From Loktanella sp. (lineage in GTDB: Bacteria > Pseudomonadota > Alphaproteobacteria > Rhodobacterales > Rhodobacteraceae), in assembly GCA_003551805.1 (NCBI GenBank), contig PUNR01000257.1, positions 1 through 8,982 on the forward strand: a stretch of DNA of 8,982 bases, in the 5' to 3' direction. Both the position numbers and the translations under genes were made by a program. Position 1 is the first letter of the stretch. Each line of letters starts with the position of its first letter. The notes below the pieces were generated by a model. That model saw only the letters and a program-made list of their open reading frames with translations. It was not told where the DNA came from and searched no databases. This document shows positions 6,371-8,982 of this stretch, in pieces.

Positions 6371-7531
6371 ATGACATTGACGGCACGCGAACTGATGGAC
6401 AGGCTGGTGGCCTATCCCACGATCAGCCGCGACAGCAATTTGGAACTTATTGATTTTGCAAAAAAATATCTGGCCGATTTTGGCATCGAAAGCACGATAG
6501 TGCCCAATGACGATGGCACCAAGGCCGCGCTTTATGCCCATACCGGCCCTGACGTGCCGGGGGGCGTTGTGCTGTCAGGCCATACCGATGTCGTGCCTGT
6601 GGACGGTCAGGCATGGGACAGCGACCCGTTTGTCGTGACCGAGCGTGACGGCAAACTTTACGGGCGTGGCACCTGTGACATGAAGGGCTTTGATGCGCTG
6701 GCGCTTTGGGCAATGGGGCAGGCGGCAACACGCGGTGTCAAACGCCCGCTGCAAATTGCCTTAAGCTATGATGAAGAGGTGGGTTGTACCGGCGCCCCCC
6801 CGATGATCGACCATATGGTCAGCCATGGATTGCCGCGCGCCGATACCGTGCTGGTGGGTGAACCGTCGATGATGAAAATCGTCACCAGCCACAAGGGTGC
6901 GGTCGGCTATCGCATTCATCTGCGCGGGTTCGAGGTGCATTCGTCGCTTGCCCCGACAGGCGTCAGCGCGATCATGATGGCGGCCCGCCTGATCGACTGG
7001 GCGAATCAGGTGAACGCGGAAAATGCAGCGGCACAGCCGACCGAAATTGCGGCGCAGTTCTTTCCACCCTACACCACCTTGCACGTTGGCACGATCAGCG
7101 GCGGGACGGCCAACAACATCACCGCAAAGGATTGCCGTTTCGTGATGGATTTCCGGCTGGTCCCGGGCGAGGATATCGCGCTTTGGGATGCCCGCCTGCG
7201 CGCCAAAATCGCCGAGCTCGAGGCAGATATGCAGGCGATCCGCCCCGAGACCTTTATTACTGCGGAACAGTTTTTTCACGTCCCCAGCCTTGCCCCCGAA
7301 ACCGATGGCTCTGCGGAAAATCTGGTGCGTTACCTGACCGGTGAAAATGCCAGCAGTGTTGTCAGTTACGGCACAGAGGCTGGTCAATTTCAGGAACGTG
7401 GCTATTCTGCCGTCATCTGTGGTCCTGGCGACATTGCTCAGGCCCATCAACCCAATGAATATGTCAGTGTCGATCAATTTGCGCAGGGGCAGGCTTTTAT
7501 GACCCGCCTTGTCGATCTGCTGGCCAAATAA
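6371..7531 (+). CDS. argE: Acetylornithine deacetylase-type M20 metallohydrolase (386 aa)
   Basis: This is a cytoplasmic zinc amidohydrolase of peptidase family M20, ArgE type. ArgE hydrolyses N-acetyl-L-ornithine to ornithine and acetate, and relatives deacylate other N-acyl amino acids. Visible active-site elements are His71 and Asp73 in GHTDVVPVDG, bridging Asp103 in GRGTCDMKGF, catalytic Glu135 with zinc ligand Glu136 in YDEEVGCTGA, Glu164 in VGEPSMMK, and His359 in AHQPNEYV. The dimerisation (lid) domain spans roughly 172-290, including HKGAVGYRIHLRG. The ATG at 6371 follows AAGGAAGG (6357-6364) at 6-nt spacing; the frame is open further upstream, but only across the intergenic gap. A hydrolase gene follows after 16 nt, and the peptide importer diverges from it. 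Because many Rhodobacterales make ornithine through ArgJ, this copy may be a catabolic deacylase for imported substrates. That is inference; the family call is firm. Confidence 0.9.
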   Translation: MTLTARELMDRLVAYPTISRDSNLELIDFAKKYLADFGIESTIVPNDDGTKAALYAHTGPDVPGGVVLSGHTDVVPVDGQAWDSDPFVVTERDGKLYGRGTCDMKGFDALALWAMGQAATRGVKRPLQIALSYDEEVGCTGAPPMIDHMVSHGLPRADTVLVGEPSMMKIVTSHKGAVGYRIHLRGFEVHSSLAPTGVSAIMMAARLIDWANQVNAENAAAQPTEIAAQFFPPYTTLHVGTISGGTANNITAKDCRFVMDFRLVPGEDIALWDARLRAKIAELEADMQAIRPETFITAEQFFHVPSLAPETDGSAENLVRYLTGENASSVVSYGTEAGQFQERGYSAVICGPGDIAQAHQPNEYVSVDQFAQGQAFMTRLVDLLAK

Positions 7532-7547
7532 AACCAAGGAGAAAACC

Positions 7548-8711
7548 ATGCCCGTCAAGAATCGCTTTGCCGAATTGCTGCCCGAAATCACCGCGTGGCG
7601 CCGTGATCTGCACGAAAACCCCGAAATCCTGTTTGAAACGCACCGCACATCGGCGCTTGTGGCCGATAAACTGCGCGAATTCGGCTGTGACGAGGTGGTC
7701 ACAGGGATCGGGCGCACCGGTGTTGTCGGTGTCATCAAGGGCAAGTCGGACACCAGCGGCAAGGTGATCGGCCTGCGCGCCGATATGGATGCGCTGCCGA
7801 TTCATGAACAGACAGGGCTGGATTATGCCTCTAAAACGCCCGGCGCGATGCATGCTTGTGGCCATGACGGACATACTGCGATGCTGCTGGGGGCGGCGAA
7901 ATATCTGGCCGAAACGCGCAATTTTGACGGTTCAGTCGTGGTGATCTTTCAGCCCGCCGAAGAAGGCGGCGGTGGTGGCCGCGAAATGTGCGAAGACGGC
8001 ATGATGGACCGGTGGAACATTCAGGAAGTTTACGGGATGCATAACTGGCCGGGCCGTCCGGTGGGTTCGTTCGCGATCCGTCCGGGTGCGTTTTTCGCCG
8101 CGACAGACCAGTTCGACATCACCATTGAAGGCAAGGGCGGTCATGCCGCCAAACCGCACGAAACCGTGGACAGCACGCTTGTCGCGGCGCATGTCGTGAC
8201 CGCCCTGCAATCGATCGCCAGCCGCAACGCGGACCCGGTAGACCAGATTGTGGTGTCCGTGACGTCGATCGAATCCTCTTCCAAGGCGTTCAACGTGATC
8301 GCGCAGCGCGTGCAACTGAAGGGCACGGTGCGCACGATGTCCAAAGAGATGCGCGATCTGGCTGAAACACGGCTGAAAGCGATCTGCGAAGGCACCGCCG
8401 GTGCATTTGGCGCGCGGGCCGATGTCACCTACCACCGCGGCTATCCCTGCATGGTCAACCACGATGACCAGACGGCCTTTGCCGCCGATGTGGCACGGTC
8501 CGTTGCCGGAAATTGCGAAGATGCACCTTTGGTGATGGGCGGCGAGGATTTCGCCTTCATGTTGGAAGAACGGCCCGGCGCATATATTTTGGTCGGCAAT
8601 GGGGACGGCGCGTCAGTTCACCATCCCGAGTATAATTTCAACGATGATGCGATCCCCGCGGGCTGTTCGTGGTGGGCCGGTATTGTCGAACAACGCATGC
8701 CGGCTGCCTGA
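7548..8711 (+). CDS. HipO-type M20 amidohydrolase (hippurate / N-acyl-amino-acid hydrolase, 387 aa)
   Basis: This is an M20 family amidohydrolase of the hippurate hydrolase / IAA-amino-acid hydrolase branch, which cleaves N-acyl bonds of amino acids in the cytoplasm. Motifs in order: RRDLHENPEILFE (18-30), GLRADMDALPI (75-85), MHACGHDGHTAMLLGAA (101-117), FQPAEEGGGGG (134-144), YGMHNWPG (162-169), the dimerisation domain from about 187 with GKGGHAAKPHETVD, GGEDFAFM (331-338) and VHHPEYNFND (357-366). Likely metal ligands by analogy with plant ILL2 are Cys104, His106, Glu139, His165 and His359, with Glu138 as general base; all are present. The ATG at 7548-7550 has AAGGAG 6 nt upstream (7536-7541). 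It begins 16 nt after the argE-like gene, so the two are probably cotranscribed. It is from a different M20 branch than its neighbour and so not a recent duplicate. The natural acyl substrate is unknown. Confidence 0.93.
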   Translation: MPVKNRFAELLPEITAWRRDLHENPEILFETHRTSALVADKLREFGCDEVVTGIGRTGVVGVIKGKSDTSGKVIGLRADMDALPIHEQTGLDYASKTPGAMHACGHDGHTAMLLGAAKYLAETRNFDGSVVVIFQPAEEGGGGGREMCEDGMMDRWNIQEVYGMHNWPGRPVGSFAIRPGAFFAATDQFDITIEGKGGHAAKPHETVDSTLVAAHVVTALQSIASRNADPVDQIVVSVTSIESSSKAFNVIAQRVQLKGTVRTMSKEMRDLAETRLKAICEGTAGAFGARADVTYHRGYPCMVNHDDQTAFAADVARSVAGNCEDAPLVMGGEDFAFMLEERPGAYILVGNGDGASVHHPEYNFNDDAIPAGCSWWAGIVEQRMPAA

Positions 8712-8712
8712 T

Positions 8713-8760
8713 CGGCCCTTGCGGGCCGGCCTCTGGCAGGAGTATTTGAGGAAATAAGAA
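8713..8760 (+). terminator. 3' hairpin pair, Rhodobacterales-style intergenic motif
   Basis: Two nt after the TGA of the M20 gene, CGGCCC (8713-8718) pairs with GGGCCG (8723-8728) around TTGC. Next comes CTCTGGCAGGAG (8731-8742), a weaker hairpin, and then TATTTGAGGAAATAAGAAG. The second part resembles a CTCCGGCGGGAGTATTT...AAGAAG element that I recall after many genes in Rhodobacterales; this is memory, not a search. There is no long U-tract. A 3'-end or termination role for the M20 transcript is likely from its position but not shown. Confidence 0.5.
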
Positions 8761-8764
8761 GCGA

Positions 8765-8795
8765 GGGCCGCGAAATGTTGACGCATTCGTGGCCC
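8765..8795. repeat. Long imperfect palindrome upstream of the last gene
   Basis: GGGCCGCGAA (8765-8774) is nearly the reverse complement of TTCGTGGCCC (8786-8795), with one G/T wobble. After a bulged A, TG/CA add two inner pairs, leaving TTGACG (8778-8783) as the loop. The arm length exceeds what is usual by chance in so short a gap. It could be a dimeric regulator's operator over a -35 element or an RNA hairpin. It has no T-tract after it and sits about 75 nt before the ATG of the next gene. Confidence 0.55.
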
Positions 8796-8809
8796 GCGCG
8801 ACGTATAGT
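8778..8809 (+). promoter_or_regulatory. Candidate promoter for the YbaY-like gene
   Basis: TTGACG (8778-8783) is a good -35 element and TATAGT (8804-8809) a good -10, but the 20-nt spacer is longer than optimal. The -35 lies in the centre of the palindrome at 8765-8795, an arrangement that would suit repression or spacer-dependent activation. An alternative weaker pair (TTTTGA 8815-8820, TATTGC 8838-8843, 17 nt apart) lies downstream. Confidence 0.25.
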
Positions 8810-8869
8810 TTGGCTTTTGAAGGTCTTTGGCAGATGGTATTGCCGCTAAATTCTGACTGGAGAACGCTG

Positions 8870-8982
8870 ATGCATCGACTGCCTGCCCTACTGATCCCTT
8901 TTGTTTTGCTGCCCATGGCGAGTCTGGCGCAGCAGACCCACAGTGTGACAGGGCAGGTCCGTTATCTTGACCGGATGGCCAT
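8870..8982 (+). CDS. Secreted protein, possibly YbaY/YscW-like, 5' part
   Basis: An ATG at 8870 with GGAG 7 nt upstream (8859-8862) opens a frame that runs off the window after 37 codons. It starts with a Sec signal peptide: MHR, a hydrophobic core (residues 4-16) and a likely cut after SLA at residue 20. There is no lipobox Cys, so the product is probably periplasmic. The mature start, VTGQVRYLDRMA, resembles the first beta strand of the YbaY / YscW-like family (VTGxVxYxxRxALPP in memory). That family is poorly understood: small periplasmic or lipoprotein beta-rich domains. With so few residues this assignment is tentative. The signal peptide and ribosome-binding site make the gene itself likely. 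Confidence 0.7.
   Translation, partial: MHRLPALLIPFVLLPMASLAQQTHSVTGQVRYLDRMA

Noticed and set aside
6761..7762. 333-codon open frame on the - strand
   Set aside because: It is antisense to the argE-like gene, whose catalytic motifs are intact; the reverse translation shows no family features.
6371..8711. Possible tandem duplication of M20 genes
   Set aside because: The two belong to different M20 branches with different metal-ligand motifs (GHTD/GRGTCDMKG versus CGHDGH/PAEEGGGG), so they are not a recent duplicate pair.
8638..8916. 92-codon open frame on the - strand over the 3' intergenic gap
   Set aside because: It has no plausible domain and overlaps the M20 gene end, the hairpins and the signal peptide of the next gene.

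Overview
The window looks like a chromosomal segment from an alphaproteobacterium, most likely the Rhodobacterales/Roseobacter group. This rests on the moderately GC-rich coding style, the protein flavour of the transporter and M20 enzymes, and a 3' intergenic motif (about 8731-8760) that I remember as common in that group. No search was possible, so the taxon is an inference. I see no mobile element, CRISPR array, tRNA or rRNA. Coding density is high and almost every base outside genes belongs to a short regulatory gap.

Layout: (1) 1-306, + strand, the 3' end of a Dps/ferritin-like gene. It converges on the next operon across a bidirectional terminator hairpin (327-358). (2) 6162 down to 365, - strand, a complete five-gene ABC importer of the dipeptide/oligopeptide (DppABCDF/Opp) family. 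The order is DppD-type ATPase, DppF-type ATPase, periplasmic binding protein, DppB-type permease, DppC-type permease. The two ATPase genes overlap by 8 nt and the two permease genes overlap by 8 nt. The binding-protein gene lies between them with short gaps, and a strong hairpin separates it from the permeases. (3) 6163-6370, a divergent control region with candidate back-to-back promoters around a small dyad. (4) 6371-8711, + strand, two M20-family metallohydrolases 16 nt apart: an ArgE-type N-acetylornithine deacetylase and a HipO-type N-acyl-amino-acid amidohydrolase. (5) 8712-8869, an intergenic gap with hairpins and a long imperfect palindrome, then (6) the start of a secreted protein, possibly YbaY/YscW-like, cut by the window edge at 8982.

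How it may work together: the binding protein captures a peptide-like or N-acylated amino-acid ligand in the periplasm, the two permeases and two ATPases import it, and the two divergently encoded cytoplasmic M20 hydrolases could cleave its amide bonds to release free amino acids. The enzyme and transporter families are clear from motifs. The idea that they form one uptake-and-hydrolysis module, and the real substrate, are inferences from gene neighbourhood. I did not find convincing evidence of a wholly new type of system. The points most worth a second look are the divergent transporter/M20 module, the hairpin between binding protein and permeases, and the palindrome upstream of the last gene.
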